Translations under genes and position numbers: made by a program | Shown: positions 1-7,816 of the stretch, in pieces | Layout of the letters: each line of letters begins with the position of its first letter | How positions within the stretch are numbered: position 1 is the first letter of the stretch | Source: JBMYZL01 sp049610385 | GTDB lineage: Bacteria; Bacteroidota; Bacteroidia; Flavobacteriales_D; Sanyastnellaceae | Reading direction: 5' to 3' | Length of the DNA stretch: 49,477 nt | Assembly: GCA_049610385.1 (NCBI GenBank) | Contig: JBMYZL010000019.1 | Location: 1-49,477 of the forward strand | The notes under the pieces: generated by a model | Database searches by the model: none | The model's input: the letters and a program-made list of their open reading frames with translations, nothing else | Told to the model about the DNA's origin: nothing

Positions 1-55
1 CGAACCGCTGTAGCAGCTTTTGCAGAGCTGAGCCTAGCCACTCGGCCATCGGACC
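1..55 (-). tRNA. tRNA-Cys (GCA), 3' end cut off by window edge
   Basis: Read on the minus strand from base 55, the sequence gives a 7-nt acceptor strand GGTCCGA, TG at positions 8-9, a D-arm GCC...GGC, a 5-bp anticodon stem CAGCT/AGCTG closing the loop CTGCAAA (anticodon GCA), a short variable loop and the start of the T-arm (GCGG TTCG). This is a standard short-variable-loop tRNA that decodes cysteine UGC/UGU. The 3' half of the T-arm and the acceptor complement lie beyond base 1, so pairing of the acceptor stem cannot be verified here. Confidence 0.9.
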
Positions 56-80
56 TTTGATTCCTGCGTAGCAGGGTTAG

Positions 81-114
81 CAAATATACGGAAAACCTTG
101 TGCAGGGTTACAAA
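81..114 (-). promoter_or_regulatory. Promoter of tRNA-Cys (TTTG, 22-bp spacer, TATATTTG)
   Basis: On the minus strand TTTG (114-111) is followed after 22 bases by TATATTTG (88-81), a perfect match to the Bacteroidota -7 consensus TAnnTTTG. The transcription start would fall about 20 bases before the mature tRNA 5' end. Pattern match only. Confidence 0.55.
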
Positions 115-128
115 TTCGCAACAGGTAA

Positions 129-1019
129 ATGTACCTTCGTCAAGTGAAATCACTTCAATGGCTTCCCAATGCATTGACCATGGGCAACTTGCTCGGTGGT
201 ACGGTGGTTTGTTGGTCCATTGTGCGGGGTCCGGATTGGGGAGTCGGCGGATTGCGGGCATGGGAATTGGATGCTGGTGGTTGGTCTGAAGATTCCATCC
301 GCTGGGACATCGCTGAACTCAACGGTGAGGGCATGATGTGGATTGCGTTGATTTGGTTTTTAGCGGTGTTGTTTGATGTCTTCGATGGATGGTGTGCTCG
401 AAAACTTGATGTTGCTGGTCCGCTTGGGGTTCAGCTGGATAGTTTGGCAGATGTCGTGACCAGCGGTGTGGCACCAGCGATTGTGGGAATCACGCTGATG
501 CACAGCTGGACGCCTGCGTTGCCAGAGTTGATGCAATGGCTTCCCTTGACTGTTGCGGCTGCTGCAGCCTACCGATTGGCTCGTTTCAATGTGAAGGCAA
601 ATGAAAGCGAGGAGGGGCGGCAATTTGGCTTTGAGGGAATGCCAGCTCCTGCGGGTGCGCTTTGGTGGTGGGGGGTTTTGATGCTTGCAGCCCATTACAG
701 CTTGTATGGTGCTCCCGGTTTGTACGGCACGGGCGGCTTGGCTTTTGTGGGTTTGGCCATGCTTGTGGGATGCACACTGATTCCATGGATGATGGTTTCA
801 AAAAGACGGATGATTGACTTGAAAAATTGGGGAAAATCTGCGGCTTATGACCGATTTCGCAAGGCGTATTTCATCACCGCGGTAGGCATTGGTGTTTTGG
901 CTGCATTTTTGGCGGAGGGATGGCCCATGGGTGTGCTCGCCGCATTACTTTTGTATCTGATTTGGGGGTGGTTTGGCCAAACCCGTTTTCAACCGCAATC
1001 TGCAAAGCACACACCATGA
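129..1019 (+). CDS. pssA: CDP-diacylglycerol--serine O-phosphatidyltransferase
   Basis: The product makes phosphatidylserine from CDP-diacylglycerol and L-serine in the inner membrane, the first step toward phosphatidylethanolamine. The CDP-alcohol phosphotransferase signature is complete: DG-x2-AR-x8-G-x3-D-x3-D, read as DGWCAR, G, D and D at about residues 83-105. The protein is 296 residues long with several hydrophobic membrane segments, including an Ala-rich one around residues 130-150 and others near the C-terminus. The start at the first ATG gives an N-terminus ending LPNALTMGNLLGG, typical of the family. It overlaps purS by 4 bases (ATGA), so the two are probably translationally coupled. 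Function is assigned from the motif and overall layout; the family assignment is firm. Confidence 0.93.
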   Translation: MYLRQVKSLQWLPNALTMGNLLGGTVVCWSIVRGPDWGVGGLRAWELDAGGWSEDSIRWDIAELNGEGMMWIALIWFLAVLFDVFDGWCARKLDVAGPLGVQLDSLADVVTSGVAPAIVGITLMHSWTPALPELMQWLPLTVAAAAAYRLARFNVKANESEEGRQFGFEGMPAPAGALWWWGVLMLAAHYSLYGAPGLYGTGGLAFVGLAMLVGCTLIPWMMVSKRRMIDLKNWGKSAAYDRFRKAYFITAVGIGVLAAFLAEGWPMGVLAALLLYLIWGWFGQTRFQPQSAKHTP

Positions 1020-1276
1020 CATTCAGCGCATCCATCAACATCATGCCCTTGCCAGCCTTGCTCGACCCTCAGGGAAAAGCGGTTTCCAGCAACATGAAAA
1101 ACATCGGCCTTGGGGCCATTTCTGAGGTTCGCATTGGGAAGCACATCACCTTGTCCGTAGAAGCGGAAACCGTTTCAGAGGCGGAGAAAATGGTTCAAGA
1201 GGCTTGCGAAAAACTCCTGGCTAACGCCATCATGGAGCGTTTTGAGTTCACCTTGACTGCGCTCGAAACCGCTTGA
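1016..1276 (+). CDS. purS: Phosphoribosylformylglycinamidine synthase, PurS subunit
   Basis: This is the small 86-residue subunit of the three-part FGAM synthase (PurS-PurL-PurQ), which converts FGAR to FGAM with glutamine and ATP in de novo purine synthesis. Diagnostic stretches are LLDPQGKAV near residue 15, EVRIGKHI near residue 42 and CEKLLANAIME near residue 65, all close to the Bacillus-type PurS pattern. The ATG at 1016 overlaps the pssA stop; longer upstream in-frame starts would lie inside pssA and add sequence unlike PurS. No purL or purQ lies in the window, so the partner genes must be elsewhere. PurS implies a multi-subunit enzyme rather than the single long PurL. Confidence 0.93.
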   Translation: MTFSASINIMPLPALLDPQGKAVSSNMKNIGLGAISEVRIGKHITLSVEAETVSEAEKMVQEACEKLLANAIMERFEFTLTALETA

Positions 1277-1281
1277 AAACA

Positions 1282-2091
1282 ATGTCTCGGGTCGGCTGGT
1301 TTGTTGTCGCTTGGGCGGCCCTAGTTTTGGCAGGTTGCCAGAGCAGTGTGTTGATCACCTCATATCCGACGGACGCTTATGTCACGTTGGATGGTCAACT
1401 GGTGGGAAAAACACCTTACCAGCACACGGACCGAAAAATCAGCGGTTACAATTTGGGTGTCAAGTTGGAAAAGCATGGATTTGAAACGGAATATGACATC
1501 GTCAAGCGCACTCGGTTTGCCAATCCAGCAGCTCTGATTTCCGGATGCTTTTTGTTGTTCCCTTTGGCGTGGACTTTGGATTATCCCGCTGTGGTGGAAT
1601 TTCGAATGGAACCCAACTTAGATGAACAAACCTCGGAATCGAATCCAGTCTCTGGAGGAGAAAAAGCAGAGGGTGTCGTGGTTACCATCAAAGAAGAAGC
1701 CTCCTTGATTCGAAATGTTTTTGTTGTGGCTGTGGATGCTCGGAATTGCGCAGGATTGGGCGATGCGCTGATGCTTGAGGAACAAGCGGGTGTCCGGTTG
1801 TTGCGGCATTACGATGTATTGGAACGGCGAGACATCGATGCTGTATTGGATGAATCGCAACGGAGCATGAATGGCTTGTTTGATGAGGATTCCGTCGTGG
1901 AAGCGGGGTTGCTGGCTGGAGCTGAAGGCGTGGTGTTGCTCCGCGAGAGTTGCTTGGCTGGAGCGCCTTATTTCTCAGCTAAGTTGGTAGATTGCCAAAC
2001 CGGGCGCCAGGTATGGGCGGGAACGGCAGAAGGTGAGTCGCTCGGACAATTGATGGAGACCATTACTGGACGTTTGGCCGCCGGGCGATGA
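1282..2091 (+). CDS. Lipoprotein with PEGA domain and CsgG-like C-terminal domain
   Basis: The 269-residue product begins with a short charged segment, a hydrophobic helix and a lipobox (LVLAGC), so it should be a lipid-anchored envelope protein. Residues about 25-110 resemble a PEGA domain (SYPTDAYVTLDGQLVGKTP), followed by a hydrophobic patch ISGCFLLFPLAW. The C-terminal 130 residues resemble CsgG/LpoB-like domains: YDVLERRDIDAVLDE followed by a GAEGVVLL strand. The first ATG is used; a TTG nine bases upstream overlaps the purS stop and is less likely. Partner and substrate are unknown. Related domain pairs occur in outer-membrane assembly and peptidoglycan-synthase activators, but that role is inference. 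It is the last gene of the pssA-purS operon. Confidence 0.75.
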   Translation: MSRVGWFVVAWAALVLAGCQSSVLITSYPTDAYVTLDGQLVGKTPYQHTDRKISGYNLGVKLEKHGFETEYDIVKRTRFANPAALISGCFLLFPLAWTLDYPAVVEFRMEPNLDEQTSESNPVSGGEKAEGVVVTIKEEASLIRNVFVVAVDARNCAGLGDALMLEEQAGVRLLRHYDVLERRDIDAVLDESQRSMNGLFDEDSVVEAGLLAGAEGVVLLRESCLAGAPYFSAKLVDCQTGRQVWAGTAEGESLGQLMETITGRLAAGR

Positions 2092-2115
2092 AGTCATTGA
2101 CAGGGTCAGTGTGCC

Positions 2116-2649
2116 TCACAAAAGTCCTTGAGCGAGTAGCAACACAAAAATCTCCTCGGGTGTAGGTTGTCCCACAAAAACACAAATCCGGTCAAACCGG
2201 CTGATGCTGTCTTCTTTGTAAAGCTCGATAAGTTCCGGGCTCAAGGGATTTGTGCGGGTGGTGTAAACCAAATCCAATGGAAAAGTGCTGTCCCCGATGT
2301 AAACCGATCCTTGATACCAAGTGTACAAGACATCGTCTGACCATTGGCCTTCTCCCCGGCGCAACTGAATGCGACCCATGTCCTCTTCAAGGGTGTAGAT
2401 CAAATCGAAAGAAGAGGTGGAGAACCCTTCGAAAACCTTGCGAGATTGCAAGGTGTAAACCACCGGATTTCGCCAATTTTGGCCCATGCGCACCAGGCCA
2501 TCTTGCAGATGACACACCATTTCTCTGGGCCGCAACAAGTCATCTGCGAATACATGAACGGTGGATCCGGGTTGAACGGGCGACCCACCCAAAGCCAAGG
2601 TCCAGCAGGCGATCAGGCCCACTCCCAGGGATTTCATCCACAGATTCAT
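2116..2649 (-). CDS. Hypothetical secreted protein
   Basis: The product is 177 residues long with an N-terminal signal peptide (MNLWMKSLGVGLIACWTLALGG, cleavable near residue 22). I do not recognise a family. The mature part alternates short beta-like strands containing repeated VYT/IYT motifs (PVVYTLQ, DLIYTLEE, DLVYTTRT), which suggests a small beta-rich fold with internally repeated strands. It starts 9 bases after the end of the trans-sulfuration remnant and may be the last cistron of the glyS-pgk transcript. It converges with the upstream lipoprotein gene. No catalytic motif is visible. Confidence 0.65.
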   Translation of the reverse strand: MNLWMKSLGVGLIACWTLALGGSPVQPGSTVHVFADDLLRPREMVCHLQDGLVRMGQNWRNPVVYTLQSRKVFEGFSTSSFDLIYTLEEDMGRIQLRRGEGQWSDDVLYTWYQGSVYIGDSTFPLDLVYTTRTNPLSPELIELYKEDSISRFDRICVFVGQPTPEEIFVLLLAQGLL

Positions 2650-2658
2650 GAATGAAAA

Positions 2659-2916
2659 TTAGTTCAAATTTGCCAGAGCTTGGTTCAAATCGATGATGAG
2701 GTCGCCAGGGTGTTCCAATCCAATGCTGAGGCGAATCAGGCCTTCACGGATTCCGAATTTCTCTTTGGTTTCCAAGGGGACACCTGCGTGGGTCATGCTT
2801 GCGGGGTGTTCGGCCAAAGATTCGGTAGAGCCCAAACTGGCGGCGATGGACAACATCGGTACCGTACAGAGCTCATTTGTCATGAGCGAAGTGCTGGAAC
2901 GCCGATAAGTTCGCAA
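2659..2916 (-). pseudogene. C-terminal remnant of a cystathionine gamma-synthase/lyase family (PLP trans-sulfuration) gene
   Basis: An 85-codon open frame ends with the unmistakable C-terminus of the Cys/Met-metabolism PLP family: SLGSTESLAEHPASMTHAGV, then GIREGLIRLSIGLEHPGDLI. Intact members are about 380-400 residues; here everything N-terminal to about the last 75 residues is missing, including the Schiff-base lysine. The first dozen codons (RTYRRSSTSL) do not resemble the family. The remnant sits 24 bases behind the pgk stop. It is best explained as the leftover of a deletion or rearrangement and should not be functional. An alternative, that it is an expressed mini-protein, has no support. 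Confidence 0.8.
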
Positions 2917-2940
2917 GACACCTGAGCGTGTCAGAAATGG

Positions 2941-4128
2941 TCAATTGGATATGGCCGCGACACCGGGGAGCACCTTGCCTTCCAAGCATTCCAGCATGGC
3001 TCCACCACCGGTGCTTACGTAGCTCACCTGATCGGCCAGTCCAGCTTGGTTGATGGCCGCCACGGAATCCCCACCGCCGATCAAGGTGAAGGCATTTTTT
3101 TGTTTGGTGACGTCAGCGAGAGCTTGTGCCACCGCGCGAGTGCCTCGGGCGAAGGCTTCCATTTCGAACACGCCCATTGGACCATTCCACAAGATGGTTT
3201 GAGAGTGCATGACAGCGTTGACAAATGCGGTTGTGGTTTTGGGTCCAATGTCCAATCCCATCCATGGGCCGGGAATCTCGTGGGTCGGGACCACACGGGT
3301 CTGTGCATCGGGTGCAAAGGCATCCGCTACAAGGGTGTCTGTGGGCAGCAACAACTCGGTGCCAGCAGTGGCTGCTTGTTCGAGAATGGAAAGGGCTTTT
3401 GCATGCATTTCCGGTTCGACCAAACTCGTGCCAATTTGCCCCCCCTTGGCTTGGACAAAGGTGTAAGCCATGCCACCACCCACAATAAGGCAATCTACGT
3501 TGCCAATGAGGTGTTCGATGATTCCCAGTTTGGAGCTGACTTTGGCGCCACCGATAATGGCTGTCATGGGTTTTTCAGGATGGGCCAAAACCTTTTCGAT
3601 GGCTTCAATCTCTCCCGCCAGCAAACGACCAAAGGCTTTGTCCTCTGGAAAAAACTTGGCGATGATGGCAGTTGAGGCGTGGGCGCGGTGAGCAGTGCCA
3701 AATGCATCATTGACGTAACAGTCGCCATTTTCAGCAAGTTGTCCGGCGAAGAATTCATCACCTGCTTTTTCTTCTGCGTGAAATCGGAGGTTTTCCAGCA
3801 ACACAACGTCTCCAGGCTGCATGTTGTGCGTGAACTGGGTGGCCGGTTCGCCCACACAATCCGGAGCAAATTTGACGGTTCGCCCCAACAGCTCCGATAC
3901 CCGAGGCACAATGTGTTTCAGGCTCAGGGCGGCGTCCACACCTTTCGGGCGCCCCAAATGTGACATCAGCACCACGGACCCACCTGCGTCAAGGACGTAT
4001 TGAATGGTCGGCAAAGCCGCGCGAATTCTGGTGTCATCTGTGACTTCACGGGCGTCATTGAGGGGCACATTGAAGTCCACGCGAATCAATGCGCGTTTTC
4101 CGTTCAACTCGAGGTTTTCAAGATGCAT
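2941..4128 (-). CDS. pgk: Phosphoglycerate kinase
   Basis: This cytoplasmic glycolytic enzyme transfers phosphate between 1,3-bisphosphoglycerate and ADP to make 3-phosphoglycerate and ATP. The 395-residue length is normal. The N-terminal signature LIRVDFNVPLN is present near residue 15, followed by the substrate-binding segment LMSHLGRPKG, the hinge/nucleotide region GGAKVSSKLG, and the C-terminal GGGDSVAAI and VSTGGGAMLE motifs. The ATG at 4128 gives the canonical start MHLENLELNGKR; a TTG 24 bases upstream would overlap the glyS stop. It follows glyS by 20 bases and is probably co-transcribed with it. Confidence 0.97.
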   Translation of the reverse strand: MHLENLELNGKRALIRVDFNVPLNDAREVTDDTRIRAALPTIQYVLDAGGSVVLMSHLGRPKGVDAALSLKHIVPRVSELLGRTVKFAPDCVGEPATQFTHNMQPGDVVLLENLRFHAEEKAGDEFFAGQLAENGDCYVNDAFGTAHRAHASTAIIAKFFPEDKAFGRLLAGEIEAIEKVLAHPEKPMTAIIGGAKVSSKLGIIEHLIGNVDCLIVGGGMAYTFVQAKGGQIGTSLVEPEMHAKALSILEQAATAGTELLLPTDTLVADAFAPDAQTRVVPTHEIPGPWMGLDIGPKTTTAFVNAVMHSQTILWNGPMGVFEMEAFARGTRAVAQALADVTKQKNAFTLIGGGDSVAAINQAGLADQVSYVSTGGGAMLECLEGKVLPGVAAISN

Positions 4129-4148
4129 GTTGTCGGGTTTTCCTGGAA

Positions 4149-5678
4149 TCAATCGAAGAGTTGGGCCAATCCGACTTTCCTCTGCACATAGGCGGGAAGT
4201 GCTTCGATGGCAATGCGTTCTTGCGACATGGTGTCTCGGTCACGGACGGTGACGGCGTCGTCGTTTAAAGAGTCATGGTCGACCGTGATGCATAGGGGTG
4301 TGCCGATGGCATCTTGACGTCGATAGCGCCGTCCAATGGCATCTTTCTCATCGTATTGCACATTGTGATCGAGCTGGAGAAGATTGCGGATTTCTTTCGC
4401 CTTTTCTGGCAAACCATCTTTCTTGATGAGTGGAAGCACTGCGGCCTTGACGGGCGCGAGTGGCGCAGGCAATTTCAACACAGTCCGAGATGACCCATCT
4501 TTCAAGCTTTCTTCTTGGAAGGCCGCGGAAAGGGTGGCCAAAAACATCCGGTCCAAACCAATGGACGTCTCTACCACGTAAGGGACGAAACTCTCCTTGG
4601 TTTCAGGGTCGAAGTAGCGAAGTTTTCGTCCGCTGTGTTCCTCGTGTTGCTTGAGGTCAAAATCCGTGCGGGAGTGAATGCCTTCCAGCTCTTTGAACCC
4701 CATGGGAAACCGAAATTCAATATCAGCAGCAGCATCTGCATAATGTGCCAGTTTCACATGGTCATGGAACCGATGCATGTCTTCCCCCAATCCGAGGGCC
4801 TTGTGCCATTTCAGCCGTTGGGCCTTCCAATATTCATACCATTCGGCTTGCGTTCCGGGTTTGACGAAGAATTGCATTTCCATTTGCTCAAATTCACGCA
4901 TTCTGAAAATGAACTGCCTGGCGATGATTTCATTGCGGAATGCTTTGCCGATTTGCGCAATGCCAAAAGGCAACTTCATCCGTCCACTTTTTTGAACGTT
5001 GAGGAAATTCACAAAAATGCCCTGGGCTGTCTCGGGACGCAGGTAGATGATGCCCGAGTCGCCAGAAACCGCACCCAACTCCGTTTTGAACATCAAGTTG
5101 AATTGGCGCACATCTGTCCAGTTGCGGCTTCCTGTATCGGGGTCGGCGATGCCCAAGTCTTCGATCAGGGCTTTGACACCGGCCAGGTCTTCAGCATCCA
5201 TGCAAACTTTGAACCGCTGGTTGATGTCGTCGATTTGCTTCTGACGATCGAGAATTCGTCCATTGGTCGATCGGAATTGACCCTCATCAAAGGCGTCTCC
5301 AAATCGCTTGGCTGCTTTCTGGACATCTTTCTCGATTTTGGCCTCGATTTTGGCAATGTGGTCTTCAATCAAAACGTCAGCACGGTACCTTTTTTTGGAG
5401 TCCTTGTTGTCAATCAAAGGGTCGTTGAATGCATCCACATGGCCCGAAGCCTTCCAAGTGGTCGGGTGCATGAATATGGAAGCATCGATGCCCACAATGT
5501 TATCGTGCATGCGGACCATGGCCGTCCACCAGTAATTCTTGATGTTGTTTTTCAATTCTGCACCCAACTGTCCGTAATCATAGGCGGCAGACAACCCATC
5601 GTAGATTTCACTCGAGGGAAACACGAACCCATACTCTTTGGCATGGCTGATCACTTGTTTGAGGAGGTCGTCGCTCAT
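4149..5678 (-). CDS. glyS: Glycine--tRNA ligase (class II, homodimeric type)
   Basis: This enzyme charges tRNA-Gly with glycine in the cytoplasm. The 509-residue protein is the single-chain alpha2 form, not the bacterial alpha2beta2 form. Class II motif 2 is seen as GKAFRNEI with the downstream FRMREFEQMEMQFF, and motif 3 as ETSIGLDRMFLA. The C-terminal anticodon-binding domain begins around APLAPVKAAVLPLI and includes RRYRRQDAIGTP. The ATG at 5678 starts with MSDDLLKQVISHAKEYGFVF as in homologues; a TTG seven codons upstream is less likely. A TAnnTTTG element lies just upstream, and the gene heads the glyS-pgk operon, divergent from the sulfotransferase gene. Confidence 0.97.
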   Translation of the reverse strand: MSDDLLKQVISHAKEYGFVFPSSEIYDGLSAAYDYGQLGAELKNNIKNYWWTAMVRMHDNIVGIDASIFMHPTTWKASGHVDAFNDPLIDNKDSKKRYRADVLIEDHIAKIEAKIEKDVQKAAKRFGDAFDEGQFRSTNGRILDRQKQIDDINQRFKVCMDAEDLAGVKALIEDLGIADPDTGSRNWTDVRQFNLMFKTELGAVSGDSGIIYLRPETAQGIFVNFLNVQKSGRMKLPFGIAQIGKAFRNEIIARQFIFRMREFEQMEMQFFVKPGTQAEWYEYWKAQRLKWHKALGLGEDMHRFHDHVKLAHYADAAADIEFRFPMGFKELEGIHSRTDFDLKQHEEHSGRKLRYFDPETKESFVPYVVETSIGLDRMFLATLSAAFQEESLKDGSSRTVLKLPAPLAPVKAAVLPLIKKDGLPEKAKEIRNLLQLDHNVQYDEKDAIGRRYRRQDAIGTPLCITVDHDSLNDDAVTVRDRDTMSQERIAIEALPAYVQRKVGLAQLFD

Positions 5679-5696
5679 GGGTTTGAATTTGGGTGC

Positions 5697-5704
5697 CAAA
5701 GGTA
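5697..5704 (-). promoter_or_regulatory. -7 element of glyS (TACCTTTG)
   Basis: TACCTTTG on the minus strand matches TAnnTTTG exactly and ends 18 bases before the glyS ATG. No clear TTG -33 element is seen at 17-23 bases upstream, so this is a -7 call only. Confidence 0.5.
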
Positions 5705-5841
5705 AGATTTCCCTTGGGCATAGAAGCGACCCACAATGCTTTTCTGATGGCTTGCCCCAGTGGCTTTTGTCGGTGGCGGGATTGGGGTGACCGCATTTTT
5801 CTCAGGTCGAAAATTAAATGTGGAATCGCTCTGGGTTGCTT

Positions 5842-5849
5842 TACTTTTG
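5842..5849 (+). promoter_or_regulatory. -7 element of the sulfotransferase gene (TACTTTTG)
   Basis: TACTTTTG matches TAnnTTTG exactly and ends only 5 bases before the ATG at 5855, so transcription would begin at or next to the start codon. The rest of the 176-base divergent spacer (5679-5854) holds nothing else I can recognise. Confidence 0.5.
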
Positions 5850-5854
5850 ACGCG

Positions 5855-6757
5855 ATGGGAAACAAACCCACATTTCTTTTGGGGCTTGGGATGCAAAAAG
5901 CCGGAACCACCTGGATGTTCAAGCATTTGTGCCGGCATCCCGACGCAGCGTTTGAAATCAACCTGGCCAAAGAAATGGGTTTGACGCGCTTCGGAATTCG
6001 TCGAAAGGCGTCACCATTGACAAGCCCATTGAGATGGATGCGTTCCATGAATGATTTGTGGGCCTTGAGAAAACAGCGAAATTCGGGTTTCGAAGAGACG
6101 TTTCTTGAACCGTTTGCCGGATTTTCTCGGAGAGAGGCCTTGCATCGTTTTTCGGTTTCGGGCGCCATCCACCATCAGTTTTTGAGACATTCTCGAAAGA
6201 CATTGGCGCATCCCAGGGGTCGAATTGTTGGCGATATTGATCCTTTTTATGCCATCGAATCCAAAGATGTTCTCTCCGCGTTATTGAAATTTCTTCAGGC
6301 GGATTTTGAAGTGAAGACATTCGTGATTTGGCGAGATCCATTGAATCGGCTTGACTCGGCGATGAAGCACGTCAAAAGAAATAACCCCGTCGCGGTTGCG
6401 CAGATTGAACGTTTCTGCGCGGATGGTTTGCTGCCATCACCGAGGCATTGGCCGAAGCATTCCAATTACAAGGAGACATTGGAAACGGTGAATGAACTTT
6501 TTCCGGACATTCACGAATTGATTTACGAAGAGTTGTTTGGTCCCGAAGGTCAAATTCACCTGGACAGATTTCACCAGTTTGCGGGCATGCAGGATTTTCC
6601 GGGTGACTTTGGGCATCGGGTCCACACGGCCCATTCTGATGAGATTGGTTTGACAAAAGAACTCAAGACCGCGGCTCGAGGGCATCTTCAATGTCAGTAT
6701 GATGTCATGGAAAATCGGCTGGGTCGTGATCGATTGGCTTCCATTTGGAATTTTTGA
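5855..6757 (+). CDS. PAPS-dependent sulfotransferase family protein
   Basis: The 300-residue product carries the two hallmark PAPS-binding motifs of sulfotransferases. The 5'-phosphosulfate loop at residues 11-21 reads LGMQKAGTTWM, and the 3'-phosphate motif IWRDPLNRLDSA (R..P..R..S type) lies in the middle of the protein. It has no signal peptide and should act in the cytoplasm or at the membrane. The acceptor is unknown; lipids, glycans or capsular sugars are possible. The ATG at 5855 places the phosphosulfate loop near the N-terminus, as usual; longer in-frame starts run into the glyS promoter. It is followed by gpsA after 6 bases. Confidence 0.85.
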   Translation: MGNKPTFLLGLGMQKAGTTWMFKHLCRHPDAAFEINLAKEMGLTRFGIRRKASPLTSPLRWMRSMNDLWALRKQRNSGFEETFLEPFAGFSRREALHRFSVSGAIHHQFLRHSRKTLAHPRGRIVGDIDPFYAIESKDVLSALLKFLQADFEVKTFVIWRDPLNRLDSAMKHVKRNNPVAVAQIERFCADGLLPSPRHWPKHSNYKETLETVNELFPDIHELIYEELFGPEGQIHLDRFHQFAGMQDFPGDFGHRVHTAHSDEIGLTKELKTAARGHLQCQYDVMENRLGRDRLASIWNF

Positions 6758-6763
6758 ATTGAA

Positions 6764-7762
6764 ATGCCCAAAAAACCATCCATAGGCCTTCTTGGAAGCG
6801 GCAGCTGGGCCACGGCAATTGCCAAAATGCTGCTCAACAACATCGAAACGTTGCACTGGTGGGTGCGACGGGACGAGACAGCAGAATATTTGGGCATGTA
6901 TGGCCGCAACCCACACTACATCCAAAGCATTGCCTTCAACACCTCGCAATTGGAAGTGGGGACAGACATGCAGGCGGTCATTGACAAGAGTGACATCATC
7001 ATTTTGGCCATCCCTTCCATCCACTTGCACAACACGATGGAAAAGCACCAGCCTCGGGGACTTTCAGATAAAATTCTATTCAGTGCGGTCAAGGGCATGG
7101 TCGTGGAATTTGACAGCATTCCCGCCAGATACTTGCACAAGCAACTCGGAATCCCATACAATCAAATCGGGCTGATTGCGGGTCCTTGTCATGCGGAGGA
7201 AGTGGCCCGTGAGAAGATGTCTTATCTCACCGTGGCTTGTCCAGATGCTTCGCCTGCCCGGATGCTTGCAGAACTTCTTGAAAACCGATTCATTCGGGTC
7301 AAGACCAGCCAAGATGTTTTCGGTGCAGAACTTGCTGCAGTGTTGAAAAACATCTATGCCATTGCTGCGGGCATCGCGCATGGATTGGGTTATGGTGATA
7401 ATTTTTTGAGCGTTTTGATTTCCAATGCATCTCAGGAAATGAAAGCGTTTTTGGCCGCCGTTCACCAGTTGGACAGAGATGTCAAAGAGAGTCCGTATTT
7501 GGGAGATTTGTTGGTCACTGCATACAGTTTGCACAGCCGCAATCGGACATTGGGGACCATGATTGGCAAAGGATACAGTGTGAAAGGGGCGATCATTGAA
7601 ATGGACATGGTAGCCGAAGGATTCAATGGATCTCAGGGCATTCATGAGATGAACAAGAAGTTCCAGGTGCGATTGCCCATAGCCGATGCCGTGTATCGCA
7701 TTCTACATGAGAAGATGTCTCCGGTGATTGAAATGCGCTTGTTGGTTGAGGAATTGAGTTGA
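6764..7762 (+). CDS. gpsA: Glycerol-3-phosphate dehydrogenase [NAD(P)+]
   Basis: The enzyme reduces dihydroxyacetone phosphate to sn-glycerol-3-phosphate for phospholipid synthesis. The 332-residue protein starts with a Rossmann dinucleotide-binding loop (GLLGSGSWATAIAK, residues 8-21). It has the segment FSAVKGM and the family-typical IAGPCHAEEVAREK, and the C-terminal catalytic region with VLKNIYAIAAGIAHGLGYGDN. The length is typical. It lies 6 bases after the sulfotransferase gene, so the pair is almost certainly co-transcribed. Membrane-lipid precursors are a possible common theme, but this is inference. Confidence 0.94.
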   Translation: MPKKPSIGLLGSGSWATAIAKMLLNNIETLHWWVRRDETAEYLGMYGRNPHYIQSIAFNTSQLEVGTDMQAVIDKSDIIILAIPSIHLHNTMEKHQPRGLSDKILFSAVKGMVVEFDSIPARYLHKQLGIPYNQIGLIAGPCHAEEVAREKMSYLTVACPDASPARMLAELLENRFIRVKTSQDVFGAELAAVLKNIYAIAAGIAHGLGYGDNFLSVLISNASQEMKAFLAAVHQLDRDVKESPYLGDLLVTAYSLHSRNRTLGTMIGKGYSVKGAIIEMDMVAEGFNGSQGIHEMNKKFQVRLPIADAVYRILHEKMSPVIEMRLLVEELS

Positions 7763-7816
7763 AGACAAGTTTTTTTGAAGGCAACCCAGACCTGATTTTG
7801 TTCGTTATCTTGTGGG

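Noticed and set aside
4515..5705. Long plus-strand open frame (396 codons) opposite glyS
   Set aside because: It is the antisense shadow of a clearly conserved glyS reading frame; the translation shows no domain and no promoter precedes it.
5765..5773. TTTTGTCGG, identical to the left part of the S24-gene operator
   Set aside because: No CAAAAT-type right arm follows at the right distance, and a 9-base match is expected by chance in 49 kb.
7766..7816. Promoter for the giant SBBP protein gene (TTTTTTTG and TATCTTG near 7767-7812)
   Set aside because: TATCTTG lacks one T of TAnnTTTG, and the T-run spacing is about 28 bases; readthrough from gpsA (54-base gap) is enough to explain expression.
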